A DNA stretch of 64,000 bases from Sycobia sp. Sy_11. Taxonomy: Eukaryota > Arthropoda > Insecta > Hymenoptera > Epichrysomallidae. The position numbers and the translations under genes were made by a program. The stretch lies in assembly GCA_018907035.1 (NCBI GenBank), contig JACCIC010000004.1:7586001-7650000 (forward strand). Reading direction: 5' to 3'. This document shows, in pieces, positions 22,308-34,181 of this stretch (positions are counted from its first letter, which is position 1; each line of letters opens with the position of its first letter). The notes beneath the pieces are model-generated. The model did no database searches. It saw only the letters and a list, made by a program, of their open reading frames with translations, and was not told where the DNA came from.

Positions 22308-25300
22308 ATGAAATTAGTTTTTATTTTAGTTCTACTTTTTTCATGCATTTACAATATCAAGAGTGAATATTTATTTAAAGGAAACGATGACGAATATTTG
22401 CAAAAAAATTCAATTCACGAAGGTATTGTAATTATTTTTTTAATTTAATTTTCATTATACCATTACTACATTAATACACAAAATTAAAGGAATCTTATTT
22501 TTCCTCTCATTTATGTTTTCTTTAACATATAATATACAAATGTATATAGTAAAAAATTTTGAAAAATAACTTTCGCTTTTACTTATTCTTGCAGTTATAT
22601 TTATATTATATAAATTACTTTCTTTTTCCGTGTAATATTTATAACCAAAGTAAATTCAATGGAAAAAATATATGTAGTAAATTCATACCACTATAAAAAT
22701 ACAATTAAAAACTACTTTCAAATATGTTATCTTCTGCACAAACATTTTTTTTTTGTTTTTTCTAATATTACAAATCTATATAAATGATTCCGATCTTTGC
22801 ATAGTTGATATATATTTGAACAACAGAACTTTCATATACTTTTCTTTCTCGATTATTTTATAAAATTTAAATGGAAAAATATATATATATCTATTTTTTT
22901 ATAATTTAATATAATTTAATATATTTAAAGAAGTAAAATTAATACATTTTTTGTAGAAAACCATATACGAAAAAGCAGAGACACAATGGATGATATAATT
23001 AAGAATATGCGTGAAAGTTATCTTGATTTAAAGCAATACAACGATCAAAAGGAATTAGAAAGTAAGTGAAATATAGTTGAATGGTGAATTATTTTCTAAC
23101 TTTTAATTACAAGTAAAGGCCGTTTGATATGAATTAGAAATTTATTGATACATTATTTATTGAAAGAGACTATTCTAATTACTTTCAGAATGAACCCTGT
23201 AAAGCTTTAAAACGTAACTCTTTACCATTTCCACGTTATATGTGACTTTCTTACTTACAATTATTAGCAATTAAATTGGATATATACTGTATTATCAGAG
23301 GAATTTTTTAAATACAAAATTCCTAATTTTTTCACATGGATTTTTAAAGAAAAAAAATCAGAAGTTAAACAAAAAATTTCTGATTTTGCACGCGTTAGCA
23401 AAAGACATTACACAATCACTCATTAACGCCTACAAATTCAGTCGTACTTTTATTGAAAATTAACTGAGAAATTAATAAGGATACATTTTTAACGAAAAAA
23501 ATCTCGATTAAAATAGATTTTGGCCTATATACTTAGTAATAACAATGAAGAATACCATCAATTTCTTCCTCTTTTTATACAAAAAAACTTTTCGATAATT
23601 TATTATTTGCAACGGTTTAAAGAGTAGCTGCTATTTATTGAGACGTGAAAATTATATAAATTGCTCCACAAAACTAACTATAGTAGTGGTTTATGTAATG
23701 AAACTTTTATTATTACGAATTATTTTAACAAGTGATTATAGCTTTGAGGTATTGTGTAAAAATATAGTTAAAAAACACTGATTGTTAAATATGCCACTGT
23801 ATTCATAAGATCAATTTAATTTCTTAGAGACTGCGATTTTCTTTATTTGTGAATTTAAATTGTTAAAAAATTTCATAGTATATACGCATTTTATTACAAA
23901 ATCATATTGATATACATATAGGTATATTTTACTTAAACGTTGGCTGACATATATGTCCATAAAATTTTTTATTAAATTATTATTCTTGTTCAAAATATTC
24001 CTTTGTTTAAACAATATGTCCAATTCCATTATAGAGAAATATAAAATTTATTATAGAAAAATACGATATTTTCGGAATGGAAGAGTGTTAGATCCTATAT
24101 AAAACGTCTACAATTTTAGAGGGATCATTTTGAAAAGATAATCCGATTTACCTCCCTCAATCAGTACAAAATGAAGATATGGTTAACAGTATTATTTTTG
24201 TTGAATATTTACAAAAATAATTTTTACAGCAGAGCAATTAACATAATATGCAAGCAATTATATTAATTATATTAATATCTTTGTCGGGGTTCATATGGCT
24301 CTATTGTATATGTTCATTTGTACTGAATATAACAATTCATTTGTACTAAAAATAATATTATTGAAATCAAAGTATTAATTCATTTAAATATCTCTATAAT
24401 AATTTTCATTTTTAAATATTAATAATGCCAAATGGTTTGCAACACTTTTTTTTCTATTGAAAGTAATTTCAAGATAAATTAATTAGATTCATTTTGTTAA
24501 ACTTAAAACAAAATTTATAGTTTGTAGACTACAACTGTGTGTCTTTATAAAAATCTTTCAATTTTCTCATTTTGGTTACAATCATGGTTCGGAGGTAAAT
24601 TATTTTTTCTAAAATCTTAGTAATTAAATTCTTATTATTTACTTTATTTATAAATAGTGGGGAAATAAAAAATGTATAAAATATATACAGGTAAGAAACA
24701 ATTTATGCAGCATGAAGTACAAATGAAAAATGAAAGGCATTTAAGCAATTCATAATTAAAGTTGAAAATAATTGCTGGTATTATAATAAACCTCAAAAAT
24801 ACACTGAAAATAATATTTTCCAAATCAAAAGAAATCATTGCTCCAAATACAATTGATTAAATAATTTAATTGAATGAAATAAATTGTTACTAGATGAAAC
24901 CACGTTTTGTTTTATTTTAATACATATTATCTTTGTTCAAATAAATCATTCAAACAAGTGTACTTGGTTTGCTCAATATTCTTTCATAAGAGATTGAAAT
25001 TACATAAAAAAAATGTATTTTATGAAATGTGCGTTTTATTTTTTAATATAAATTTTTTTGCAACCTGTAGTATGTTAGAGATACTGTGAGTAAATTTCTT
25101 TCATAGCGGTCAATTAGAAACACAAGGTTAAAAATTTATTGATTCTAATTAATTAATGTTGAAAATTACAAACCAATTCAGAAAACTTACTTAAAAAATT
25201 CAATTTTAAAGAAGAATTTTTTAACCAATTTTTAGAAAAATGTGTTTGAAATAAAAAAATGAGCAATCTAACAGCACGTTAGAAAATTCACATAAGATAA

Positions 25301-25447
25301 AAATGATAAATTTGTGAAAAATTAAAAATAATATTATATTTTACAGAATCTAAAACGACGACTACAACAACGGAAGCACCAACAACTAAAAAAGAAAATA
25401 GCGATGGAAATAATTCGACAACTAAAGCTGCTGCACCGGCTGAATAA
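22308..25447 (+). CDS. Small secreted protein with Thr-rich tail, 106 aa, three exons
   Basis: Exons 22308..22422, 22957..23061 and 25347..25447 join with GT-AG sites and matching phases (1,1). The first exon encodes a classic signal peptide (MKLVFILVLLFSCIYNIKSE), followed by an acidic/polar stretch. Exon 2 encodes a charged helix (RDTMDDIIKNMRESYLDLKQ). Exon 3 encodes a low-complexity tail, KTTTTTEAPTTKKENSDG then NNSTTKAAAPAE and TAA, which resembles an O-glycosylated mucin-like tail; it has one N-glycosylation sequon, NNST. Apart from one Cys in the signal peptide there are no cysteines, so it is not a disulfide-rich toxin. No family recognised. A canonical TATA box and AATAAA-type signals after the stop support a real gene. 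Likely extracellular; tissue and role unknown. The 2.3-kb second intron holds a second TATA box and signal-peptide ORF. Confidence 0.72.
24096..24266 (+). other. TATA box plus 31-aa signal-peptide-like ORF within intron 2
   Basis: TATATAAAA at 24096-24104 is followed 67 bp later by an ATG at 24171. This opens MKIWLTVLFLLNIYKNNFYS and stops at 24266. The layout copies that of the flanking secreted gene. It could be an alternative promoter, a decayed paralogue's first exon, or chance. No phase-1 donor in this ORF would splice to exon 3 in its main frame. Confidence 0.3.
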
Positions 25448-26021
25448 AGTATTAACTAAATATAATAAAAATCAAATATCGACTGTAAAACGATTATATT
25501 CATATGATTAAAACTCATTTTATACAAATATAATATATAAAATGTTATGACATTTTATTTATATGTGATTGAAATCTATGAAATAGATAAAAGGAAATTA
25601 CTACTGCCTAAAACTTCTTTATGTTTATTAAATATTAAATTTTATTCATTCTAAATGCATATTTTAGTCCTCTATGCCTGAAAATCGTTAAAATTAACAT
25701 CTTGGCTTGTATACATTAAGGAATATAATTTAATACGTATTATGAAGGATTCTTAGAATAAAAATATATTTAATTCTGGATATTAGTATTCACATATAAT
25801 AAATAAAAGAGTTGTATAAATATCATGTTCTTTGGCTAAGTTAATTGTTCATATTATTAATGATGACTTGGATATCTCATAAATACAAACGTTTTCAGAT
25901 ACTGCAATATGGTAAATCAGTTGAATTAATAAGTAAAAAAATAAAAAGTAGTAAACAAAATAAACTTATTCTTAGAGATAACACAATTGTAAATAATAAT
26001 AAGCTTTACATTATATAGATT
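25448..26021. other. 3' flank of secreted-protein gene
   Basis: AT-rich, with several AATAAA-like signals just after the stop (for example ATAATAAAAATC near 25460). Otherwise empty. Confidence 0.5.
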
Positions 26022-26250
26022 GACAAATATGTTCTTTGGTCTTACAGTCCAATTATAATGGCAGTCAGATTATCCTTGTTTGTAATCGCTCCGGTAAAAT
26101 TGGAAATATAAAATTGTTATGACTACAACTACCCTGGAAGAAAAATATAGATATCAAGGATATATAAATTTTATATTTCAGATTCTATCGGAGTAGTTAT
26201 AAACACGACCATTATAATAGGACTATAAGACCGATGAAAATATTTATTAG
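26022..26250. mobile_element. Foldback/MITE, same family as 14.28-14.78 kb, shorter
   Basis: The left end GGTCTTACAGTCCAATTATA is mirrored by TATAATAGGACTATAAGACC at the right. Inside are CAGTCAGATTATCC and, inverted, GATTCTATCGGAGTAG, the same core as in the larger copy. No ORF. Confidence 0.85.
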
Positions 26251-26749
26251 TTTGTTAAAAAAGACAGTCAACATGACTATTTTTTCATTGGCGCATTATG
26301 GATTAAAAAGAAAAGCGTACTCACTCGGCAAACGACAAGACTTTTTCACTAAGTCCATCTGTACTTCCAAATCTGTATTTTCAGATCGATTCGTAGTTTT
26401 CTTAAAAATCTGTAATAAAAAATCCACAAAAATATTGGGTATCACTTGACAGCGAATTATGATGTATTCTATATATTTATATAATACTTCCGTGTGCTAC
26501 AAATAATGTTCCAACCATTAAATATAATTGAATTCGTATTGTAAATCAGTTATTTTTTATACGAGAAAGCAACCAAAAGCAAATACAACTAAGGTATTCC
26601 GTATTCTTCATATACGTATCTACAGATATCGTTTCTGCTTCGGACCTAATGATTATACCAATCCCTTAAGAGGAGCCGAAGTGAGTTTGAAACGGTAGAC
26701 CAGGCTGTACCGGTAAAGCTGTAACAGTGGATTTAGTAGATAACTTGGT

Positions 26750-26890
26750 GTGAGGGGCAGTCCGATTGTTCTGTACTAACTATAATTTTTCTTTTAGCGA
26801 ACTAATGATTTTTATTTCAGATTTGTCTACAGCGGTGATCATAAACAAGAGCAGTCTGACTGTCATTATAATTATAATAATTTTTATATA
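26750..26890. mobile_element. Half copy of the same MITE family
   Basis: GGGGCAGTCCGATTGTTCTG, then TTCAGATTTGTCTACAGCGG and GCAGTCTGACTGTCATTATA match the right half of the 14.6-kb copy. The outer GGTCTTACAG terminus is missing. Confidence 0.75.
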
Positions 26891-28310
26891 TTTATTCTCT
26901 TCCATTTAATCTTTATAATGATAATATTTTACAAAAAGTTTTACAATAACATCAGCTCTGTAGTTAGTAATTGTGATAACAAAGCATCCAAACAATTAAA
27001 TGTCCATAACAAATATAATGAATTTTCAAACGGCAATCCGTGCAACTAACTAATGAAAGGTATTTTTATATTTCACTTGTATATCCTGCTCATATTATTG
27101 TTTTATTATATCAGTTTCTTAGATCATCAAGGCTTATTTAAATGTAACCCAAAAATGCTGATTCATGACATATTAAGCTTTTATTATTTTACATAAATAT
27201 TCTCATAAATATAAGTATATTTTAAGAAGATGCTTGAGACGTGTTATAATGAAAATTGTTCTATTTCATAAAAGCGAAAAGGAAACATTTCAATATTTAT
27301 GCGTAACCCAAAAATATCGACAAAATGACTAGATAACGTTGTTTATCTCATAAATTCATGGAATATTATACATTATTCAGTTAAGCTTTTAGTATTTGTG
27401 TTTATTATTTTTGAAACTTAATTTTTATTCATAAATGTAAGTATATGAAGAATATTTTTTTTTAATGCGAGAACACAGAATATCTCATTGAGAAAAATCT
27501 TTATAGATTTTTATTCTAGTTTTAGTAAATAACCATGAAACAATTAACACATTTTTTTACGCATGAAACTACAAACTCTTCGCTTCTATATATAGTAATT
27601 AGTATTCTATATATAGTAATATCATATAAAGACTAAGTTTTTTCAAGCTCCACTGACAAGAATTTTATCTAGACATATATTTCTCACTACACGCGTAAAA
27701 GTATTGAATAAATCTGTAGATCAAATAGAAAGCCTATCAACCTATTTAAATGCTATTATAGAATGTCAAATCTCACCTTTTTCTTTATTATATTTATTCT
27801 GAAGAAAGCGGCTGTTTCTAATCTTGATAATGAAAACAATGATTTGAAATAAACAAAAGTCTGCATTTCAACGATAAGGCATTCGTTTGAACTTTCGGCT
27901 AACAGGAAGAGGTCGACAATACTTGTCAATGAAACGTGGTTATGCATGTAAAAAACATCTGCGTTTTATTTAGTTTGAACTTGATCCAAAAAAATATTAA
28001 AATTTATTTTATATATATATATATGCACAAGTTTGAAACAAAATATCTATTTATTATTACTGTAATTTTCTATATTTTCTAATTTGAAAAGGCACACGCG
28101 ATTTGGATATGAATAGATCCAAAAATTCTTCTGTAAATTTATAGCTGTCCTAAAAATTTGTAACTACGGGAGAATGGCAAAGATTTATTCGTTTTGAAAA
28201 TAATTAAGTGTACGTCCTGTATTAAGTTACTTACTTAATACCCTTACCCGCTATAAAGTTTACCAGGTGATATCTTTGCAGAAGGGGATTACATTTTTGT
28301 ATAGAAGAAA
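26891..28310. other. Intergenic, nothing recognised
   Basis: AT-rich. Short ORFs have no supporting motif. No RNA gene seen. Confidence 0.5.
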
Positions 28311-28329
28311 AGAGAGAAAGAGAGAGAGA

Positions 28330-28364
<35 letters not shown>
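28311..28364. repeat. (GA)n microsatellite
   Basis: About 54 bp of GA with single interruptions, on the plus strand. Confidence 0.95.
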
Positions 28365-28365
<1 letters not shown>

Positions 28366-28999
28366 AGGAAGCAAAAGAATTTGGTTGATGGTGCATAGAA
28401 CTGCAAGCGTTTCCTCCGAAATATCTAAAGCATTTTTCTGATTATCAATAGCAAAGAAATCTAAAAAACTGAGAAATCTAAGTTAAGATATTGTATTAAA
28501 TTAATTGACAATAATAAATATCCAAATAAATAAATTTATTCAGTTAATAAACTTAGGTTTTGCAGAAAAATTAATCTTACGACTCGATGCGTTTTATCAA
28601 GTGTATTAACAATATTTTCAATTATTAATAATTTTATGTTATTATTAAAATATTTCATCTCTTTTTATTTGAGTTTATAAAAAGTCACGCTTGCTTATCA
28701 AACTACATGTAAATAGTTTATCAAATTTTGTAATGTTCATTTCAGAGCCTATTTCATCTTTTATCTAGATAACATAATTACACGTAAGACGACCTATTTT
28801 TTTAAAATAAAAACATTTACATGAATCGCCCGATAACTAGTAACAAATATTTGCTCCATCAGTTGCACAGAAGGTGAGATCATTTATTCCCGAAAATTTA
28901 TTCAAAGCACTTATTTCTCTGCTTTAACGTTAATTTCAAAATATGCATTTAATTTATCATTTATTATTTCAGATAATATTATATTACATCAAAAAATCT

Positions 29000-29007
29000 T
29001 ATAAATA
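29000..29007 (+). promoter_or_regulatory. TATA box of RNase T2-like gene
   Basis: TATAAATA, 71 bp before the ATG at 29071. The spacing resembles the TATA-ATG distance of the secreted-protein gene at 22.3 kb. Confidence 0.55.
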
Positions 29008-29070
29008 TTCATAGAGTTTAACGAGGGTCGAAAGAACCAGATCGGATTGATTGAAATTTCATCAGAAAAT

Positions 29071-31222
29071 ATGTATTCCAAAATGTTAAGATACATCATA
29101 GCATGCTGTATTATATCTTTATGTAATTCAGCTCCAGAGTAAGAAATTAAAAAGTATCTTTATATTCTTTTAGCGCCGAACTTAAAAAATAATTAAATTA
29201 GATGAAAGTGTTGAAAACTATGACAATATTGTCTATTAAGAATAGAATACAAAATCAATATTTGCTATCTTAGATATTTCTGGACTTTTGTCTGAGCTTG
29301 TTAAAAATATCTTTTAACGAAGTGGAAGTATTTGTTGTATCTATACAACAATTATAAGAAAAATTATAAATTCAATTTCTAAATTGCAATATAATTTTAA
29401 TATAAATGAATTAAATTTATTTAAGTCACAAAATTTAATTTTATTATAAAGGCTTACAATAACGATGATGAAATCGATATAGCTCATAGCAATCATGTTT
29501 GTTAATCGATTCTTGATGATCCGCATTAGTTATTGTATTCAGTAGGATTTGTCGTTCTATAATGAACCAATTCACGTTGAAAGAACGTTTGTAAATAGTC
29601 CAATTTTTTACCAAAATTCGAAAAACGACATCACTACTCAAAGAATATCGTGCAGATAATATCGTTGTCAGATACTCTTGTCTTTACAGTGATAATACTT
29701 TCGGGACTATGTCCACTTCAGTTTCTATTCGGTGGCTTACTATCGTGTAAAGTCATTCACTTTCATTCAACGTAATAACGACCATATGAGGTACGAAAGA
29801 CTGTTTGAGTATAGCAACAATATGTATCGAAGATAGATACAAAATTTATACAATTACCAAACGTTGTGACAACGTGAACTTATTTTTGGACGAATAAAAA
29901 AGCTCATTGGAGTACAATTAAATAACGTTTTTTTAAGACTTAAGTGTGCAAATTTTTTTAATATTTACTTAGTTGGTCGCTTCTACGCACCTCATTAATA
30001 TTTTTAAATAACTTTCGACTGTTCTAAATTGTATTTTCTAAAACTATAAATAGCAAAATTTATATAATTTAGTTAGCCATTGAACCTCATTTTTATTAAT
30101 ATATTAATTATTAGAAAAAAATTAAAATTAAGGGAACTATTTAAGGCGCACTTATGTCATTTATAAAATATAAAATATGAATATCTAACAAGAGAATAAA
30201 AAAGAATAACTTAGTTTTTATTATATAGAAGAGATAAGATGTAGAAACTATTTATTTTTATTCAAATCGAAAGAAAGATATTTTAAAGTTGGAATATATA
30301 AAATAAGTACGTATAATGTCAAAAAATAGAAGGTCAGCTTGAAAATTTGAATTATTTTAGTTTTACGTTTTATTAAATTTTATCTAGTTATGATAGATCA
30401 GTGTTGAATGCTTTATATGATAAATGAACTGACTTAAATAATGAATTAAGTATAATATTTTTTAGTATAATATTTAAATAATAATACATTAATAATTATT
30501 TCAGTGAAGTGGGTTCTTATAAGGAACTAGTATTAGTTCAACATTTAAGTCGAAGCCATGGATGGATTATACTTGGATTATGGGGTAAATTAGAGAACCG
30601 CTTACTAACAAATTGTAAAGATTCAAACAATAAACCACTAAAATGTGATCACAATTCACTGTCAACGACCGTGAAGTATGATCTAGGAAAGAATTGGCCC
30701 TCTGTGGCTATAAGACCAACCAACCAAGCTCTTTGGGAGTCCGAGTACAATGTTTTTGGATCCTGTATTGAAAAGAGTCCGACGAACTATTTTTCGATGG
30801 CGTTAGAGTTATTTAACGATCATAATGCAGGAAATATACTTAATAGTGCTGGAATTTATGAAGGCGACAGTTACTCTCATGATCATATCGTTCAGGCCAT
30901 CAAAGATGATCAGAATGCAGTGGTCTACTTAAGATGTGTACAGGATAAAGTATGATAACATAGCCAGAAATAATGTCTCCCAAATTTTATATAAAAAATT
31001 AAATTGTTTATTTCTTGTTTTATTTAGAAATCGAAGAAACAACATCTTGCATCGATTGCGGTGTGTTTGAATGTAGAACACCAATTAATAGATTGTACTT
31101 TAAAACACTCTGGAAACAATGCCCGTGAGCGATGTGACACGAAGAAAAACATTTACTATCCTACATCTAGTGAAACTAGTGATGAAGAATTGATAAAATC
31201 TTACGCTAGTTCTAGCAGCTAA
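29071..31222 (+). CDS. Secreted RNase T2-family protein lacking catalytic residues, 235 aa
   Basis: Exons 29071..29138, 30505..30949 and 31028..31222 join in phase (2,0). Residues 1-20 form a signal peptide (MLRYIIACCIISLCNSAP after an upstream Met; either Met could start). The mature part follows the RNase T2 plan: ELVLVQ strand, CAS I region, NWPS, CAS II region, YFSMALELFND helix, NILNSAGI, HDHIVQAIKDD and a Cys-bearing C-terminal strand (AVCLNVEHQLIDC). The catalytic motifs are destroyed. CAS I is normally FTIHGLWP but reads WIILGLWG (Leu at 46 for His). CAS II, normally HEWxKHGTC, reads SEYNVFGSC, so Ser102, Val106 and Phe107 replace His, Lys and His; Glu103 and Cys110 remain. The scaffold is kept while the active site is lost, with no stop or frameshift. 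That points to a selected pseudoenzyme rather than a pseudogene. A TATA box lies 71 bp upstream. Confidence 0.85.
29139..30504 (+). other. Intron 1 of RNase T2-like gene
   Basis: A 1.37-kb AT-rich intron. At 29.45-29.9 kb the minus strand has an open stretch (FNVNWFIIERQILLNTITNA) that reads like decayed protein sequence, possibly a transposon relic. I cannot name it. Confidence 0.5.
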
Positions 31223-32316
31223 AAATAAAACAGTCGAATAAGATTTATAATGTTATTTAAATTACATGTGTTGTTTAAATTATGTTATATAGAATATGCA
31301 AAATAAACGAATTATACTGTGTATTTTTTTATTTTCCTTATATATATGATGTATCATACAACTTGTCATTACATTATAACTTCAAAAATGTTACTTTATA
31401 CATACGATTTACCATTAAGAATATTTATATAACAGTAAATTGCTTCTTATTCAACTTAGACATTCGAATAGTTATTTCGCGGTTAAAATACTGTTGTAAT
31501 TCATAATTCATTTAGTACAGAAATTTCTAATTAATTATAATAAAGATAAATCTTCAATACCTCCTACTGATGGTAAACTTAATCTTTGGCATCTTTCGGT
31601 AAGAAAATATTAAAAATATCATTGCTAAATTAAAATGCATCGAGTATTAACTAAATTTCATTGAATAATTAGTTTTAACGTATTAATATTTTAATAATTT
31701 TTAGTATTTTGCCTTTTCACGAAACGAAAAACAACACTATATAAAATATTCATTGATACACTGGCACACTACTTTAACAAATAATATACATCCGCTAATA
31801 ACAACCGACGTGAAAACTATAGATGAAATTTCTAGCAAAAAACGAACGATAAAAGAAAATAATAGTGCGAAACCGACTAGCGACGTGAGTAATAAACACA
31901 CTAATTTCATATACGAAATCATATTGGGAAACTCAAAAAAAGAGAGAGTACGCTATATATACGCTATCTATCTATGTATTGATATATATGTATCTCTCCC
32001 CCCGCTCTCTCTCCCAGCCGCTGGATAAAAAGTGTGAAATACAGGGGAGGGAATAGCCCACCCGTAGCAAGAGAGAGTCGCGCCGACTATATAGGACTGC
32101 GCCTGTTATTCCTCTCTAATACATGCTCATGCATTCTCGGTCTCTCTCATTCGGCCCGCGCAAGTATTGAAGTATATACTGCGGTAGTGGGGAGTCAAGA
32201 GTCTCCAGACAACAGTACATAAAATAATTATTTCTAAGGGCGTACTAGCGCAAGCGCCCGTATTATATGAATTTTACAATATTTTTATATAATGTATATG
32301 TATGTATACAAATATA

Positions 32317-32320
<4 letters not shown>
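31223..32320. other. Intergenic, less AT-rich patch at 31.99-32.25 kb
   Basis: After the RNase T2-like stop comes AT-rich DNA. From about 31.99 kb a CT/GA-rich and then G+C-richer patch follows (CCCCCCGCTCTCTCTCCCAG, CGCGCCGACTATATAGGACT). It may be part of a retroelement end or a regulatory region. No gene supported. Confidence 0.4.

Positions 32321-32366
<46 letters not shown>
32321..32366. repeat. (TA)n microsatellite
   Basis: About 45 bp of TA followed by CTTATGTAATG. Confidence 0.95.
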
Positions 32367-32367
<1 letters not shown>

Positions 32368-32461
32368 TTATGTAATGTAAGAATACGATCACCGTAAAAT
32401 TAATTATTATTATTATAATTATTATTTTTATAATTATTATAAATGATTATAATTATTGCAA

Positions 32462-32780
32462 ACCGGCGACTTATCTGACATTACACGAGCGGCGAAATAA
32501 GCCGAATCAAATAGTATAAAATGGCCTGCAAAGAGTAGAATTGAGTACTGACTCCGATAAAGTCAATTTACACGAACTCCTCCTGAAACTAACACACGAG
32601 TCAAGAGCTCAATAAAATCCTGTCGAATATCATTTCCCGAATTAAAATTATTAGCTTGATCTCTGTTGCGAGGCGCTTCGCAAAATGCAGACGTTAATAA
32701 TTTTTCTTTCCTAAAGAGATCATGATCCTGGTGGTGAGGCGCTCCTCAAAAGACCAGCTGAATTGAGAATACCTTGTATT
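32462..32780 (+). repeat. Possible solo LTR
   Basis: A G+C-richer block with the internal order of an LTR: AGTATAAAATGG (TATA-like, about 32513), GAGTACTGACTCCGATAAAG, then CAATAAAATCC (polyadenylation-like, about 32611). It is followed by two similar hairpin-like motifs, GTTGCGAGGCGCTTCGCAAAA and GGTGAGGCGCTCCTCAAAAG, 60 bp apart. No flanking internal region or second LTR seen, so low confidence. Confidence 0.3.
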
Positions 32781-32861
32781 ATACTCCTGCTTAAAATAAT
32801 CCTGATTTATAGCAATTCTTCGCATCGAATAATTAACGTAGCAGTAACTAGCGCGTGTTTA

Positions 32862-32952
32862 ATATTAGGAGGCGTACTTAGTTTCCGACCTTTTTTAACG
32901 GAAAAAGGACATTTATGATGAAAAATGAGTACACATTAGCTTAATCAAAATA
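32862..32952 (-). mobile_element. Detached terminal fragment of the 61.4-62.66 kb mariner family
   Basis: TTAGGAGGCGTACTTAGTTTCCGACC, given here in two parts as TTAGGAGGCGTACTTAG and TTTCCGACC, is the same terminus as that element. The following AACGGAAAAAGGACATTTAT and GATGAAAAATGAGTACAC through TTAGCTTAATCAAAATAT match the reverse complement of its 3' end at 62565-62658. Only these 91 bp are present. Confidence 0.88.
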
Positions 32953-33332
32953 TATAGAGATTCCATAAATAACTTTTGTTGTAACTATAATTATTAACAT
33001 TATTCTTATTAGAAATCATCTTTAAAATTATTACAGGTCAGCTTATATTGAACAACTGAGCAAGCCGTTACTAAAAATAACATAGTCATCAACTAGGACG
33101 CCAATAATGTAAAGTATTTAGTATCTCTAAATAGTATCAGAAATTCTTGTACGCACCGATAAAAAAATGACCGTCCATCACATCATGGCTGAGAAAATTG
33201 TATGATGACTGTGTCATATGATTATGGCTTTGATCAAAATTGGCATATAGTCCAGTAGGAAATGGACAAAAATATATGTAACCATCCGCATTTTCTAAAA
33301 GTCAGATTTTAACTTTATTTTATAATTTACAT

Positions 33333-34060
33333 TACGAGAGGTATTTAAAAAATAAATTTCGCTATGGTCGAAAAACAATAGAACGTTAATGTCAGGCTCT
33401 AAAAATAATTTGACTTTATTCGTTTACTCTTGAACAATTTGCTACGTAGTCGCTTTAGACTTCAATAAATTTGTTGTATCTGTTTACAAGCTTAAATAAA
33501 CCTTCCTTAAGAAATGGTGGGCCCTGTTCCTGGATCTATGATTTAACCATTTCTTCAATTTCGTCATTTGAAGCAAATTGCCAACTTTCAAAACTCTGTA
33601 TAGTGAACCAACGTTTTATCTCCTATCACAATACGTGACTAAAGATCATTATCTTCTTTTTCAAGCATTTCAAAAAGCTTTTGGACGACGTAAAGTCGTT
33701 TTTATTTGTTGTTATCGCAAAGCACCCAAACTTTCTTTTGACTTTCGGAAAAGAAAATAGTCACTTAGTGCGATATATGGGAAATAAAGTGGTCGCAAAT
33801 TTCCAAGTTTGTGATTATCGTGAAGCCAGCGTGGGAATCATCTTGCACAAACTTTACTATAATCAAACTCTTCCGACAATATTTTATCGATTGAAGTTCG
33901 GTGAATTTGATTTTTCAGAGGCATTATTTTCAAAAAATAATTAATAGTCTATCGTCTGTCCTCCTGAATAATTTTTTCTACCGTTGCAATTGCATTTTTG
34001 GTACTAGGGCTATTTGGGTATCCGGCACGCTACTGATTCTGCACTTCTGCGCGCCCTCGA
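33333..34060 (-). mobile_element. Heavily decayed mariner relic
   Basis: The left end TACGAGAGGTATTTAAAAAA resembles a mariner terminus. On the minus strand, fragments read LFSFPKVKRKFG and, after shifts, FLKEGLFKLVNRYNKF and SDYVAN. These correspond to the third-Asp/FPKLK region and the C terminus (KRYDKC...GDYVE) of mariner transposases. Many stops. The right terminus was not found; the relic fades out before 34.1 kb. Confidence 0.6.
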
Positions 34061-34140
34061 GTATATCTTTGCGCCATCTGTACAGTCATACAGTCTTTAC
34101 GTGAAGTCACGAGCACTGTAGACGACATGATACAAAGAAA

Positions 34141-34181
34141 CAGAGAGAGAAAGGGGAGAGAGAGAGAGAGAGAGAGAGAGA
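34141..34181. repeat. (GA)n microsatellite
   Basis: About 40 bp of GA with few interruptions. Confidence 0.95.
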
